Of a stretch of DNA of 64,000 nucleotides, positions 63,523 to 64,000 are shown in pieces. This DNA comes from Lacimicrobium alkaliphilum. GTDB lineage: Bacteria; Pseudomonadota; Gammaproteobacteria; Enterobacterales; Alteromonadaceae. The notes under the pieces were generated by a model. That model saw only the letters and a program-made list of their open reading frames with translations. It had not been told where the DNA came from and did no database searches. Made by a program: the position numbers and the translations under genes. The first letter of the stretch is position 1. Each line of letters begins with the position of its first letter. The stretch covers positions 62,001 through 126,000 of the forward strand of contig NZ_NISX01000009.1 in the NCBI RefSeq assembly GCF_002591895.1, in the 5' to 3' direction.

Positions 63523-64000
63523 ATGAAGGTAACACTTAACACTAACTACGGTCCCATTGAACTGACGATGCTGGCCGATAAAGCACCAGCGACGGTAGAA
63601 AACTTTCTGGAATATGCTCGTGAAGGCTTTTACGACAACACCATTTTCCACCGTGTGATTGACGGTTTTATGATCCAGGGCGGCGGCATGGAAAGCGGTA
63701 TGCGTCAGAAAGAAACTAAAGCACCGATTCAGAATGAAGCCAATAACGGTGTTGCCAATAATAAGGGTACCGTGGCAATGGCCCGCACCAATGACCCTCA
63801 TTCTGCTACCTGTCAGTTCTTTATTAATATTGCAGATAACAACTTTCTTAATTTTCGCAGTGAGAGCATGGATGGCTGGGGCTATTGTGTATTTGCGGAA
63901 GTCAGTAATGGCATGGATGTGGCAGAGAAAATTCGCAAAGTAGATACGGGTAACGCCGGTATGCATCAGGATGTTCCCCTCGAAGAGGTGGTCATCCAAT
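63523..64000 (+). CDS. ppiB: Peptidyl-prolyl cis-trans isomerase B, 3' end cut by the window edge
   Basis: Cytoplasmic cyclophilin; 159 codons are visible of about 164. Motifs: [29 protein letters not shown], the catalytic-site segment [36 protein letters not shown] and [15 protein letters not shown]. No signal peptide. Divergent from cysS. Confidence 0.96.
   Translation, partial: MKVTLNTNYGPIELTMLADKAPATVENFLEYAREGFYDNTIFHRVIDGFMIQGGGMESGMRQKETKAPIQNEANNGVANNKGTVAMARTNDPHSATCQFFINIADNNFLNFRSESMDGWGYCVFAEVSNGMDVAEKIRKVDTGNAGMHQDVPLEEVVIQ

Overview
The window looks like a chromosomal segment of a marine-type gammaproteobacterium of the order Alteromonadales. This is an inference from gene content and order: alaS-recX, yqcA-truC-yqcC next to DUF3549/DUF3301 genes, syd-queF, ppnN, two DUF3192 genes, DUF2789 and cysS/ppiB. 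No rRNA or intact tRNA gene was seen. Base composition is close to 50% G+C, slightly lower in the cas3-cas7 block.

Layout. 1-5.2 kb: alaS (3' end cut), recX, a FemAB-like acyltransferase and a DUF938 methyltransferase. 5.2-10.6 kb: a methionine block on the minus strand, metA followed by a B12-dependent methionine synthase encoded as two separate genes, with tandem Met boxes in front of metA. 11.0-14.5 kb: a chemoreceptor and a histidine kinase sharing nearly the same Cache sensor region. 14.5-32.7 kb: an accessory, defence-type island with an IS21-end-like remnant, a TacAT-type and a RelB/YafQ-type toxin-antitoxin pair, a WYL-domain regulator of the CapW/BrxR kind, a shortened RhuM-Fic gene between ~100-bp direct repeats, a broken zinc-knuckle gene, a complete type I-C CRISPR-Cas locus (cas3-cas5-cas8-cas7, then higBA, then cas4-cas1-cas2) and an array of 83 repeats.

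32.7-39.9 kb: core genes around a csrB-type regulatory RNA that I recognise from its GGA-loop hairpins, terminator, upstream response-regulator site and location between yqcC and syd, the same place as in enterobacteria. 40-46.9 kb: a diguanylate cyclase overlapping ppnN, a DUF3192-HDOD-like pair, NAD-type isocitrate dehydrogenase and a ComEA-like protein. 46.9-53.2 kb: manC-manB (GDP-mannose), a serine hydrolase with an ElaA-like acetyltransferase, and putP. 53.2-64 kb: an EAL-HDOD protein, the sulfate-activation operon cysD-cysC-cysQ-cysN-SLC13 permease, a PQQ-type sugar dehydrogenase, cysS, and ppiB cut by the window end.

How the parts work together: cysDCQN and the permease would take up and activate sulfate, and metA/metH complete methionine synthesis. 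The csrB-type RNA, GGDEF, EAL-HDOD and HDOD-like genes point to dense lifestyle regulation. In the island, the most unusual arrangement is the higBA pair between the interference genes and the adaptation genes. It has its own strong promoter and palindromic operator and leads straight into cas4-cas1-cas2, so HigA could control spacer acquisition and the toxin could penalise loss of the locus.
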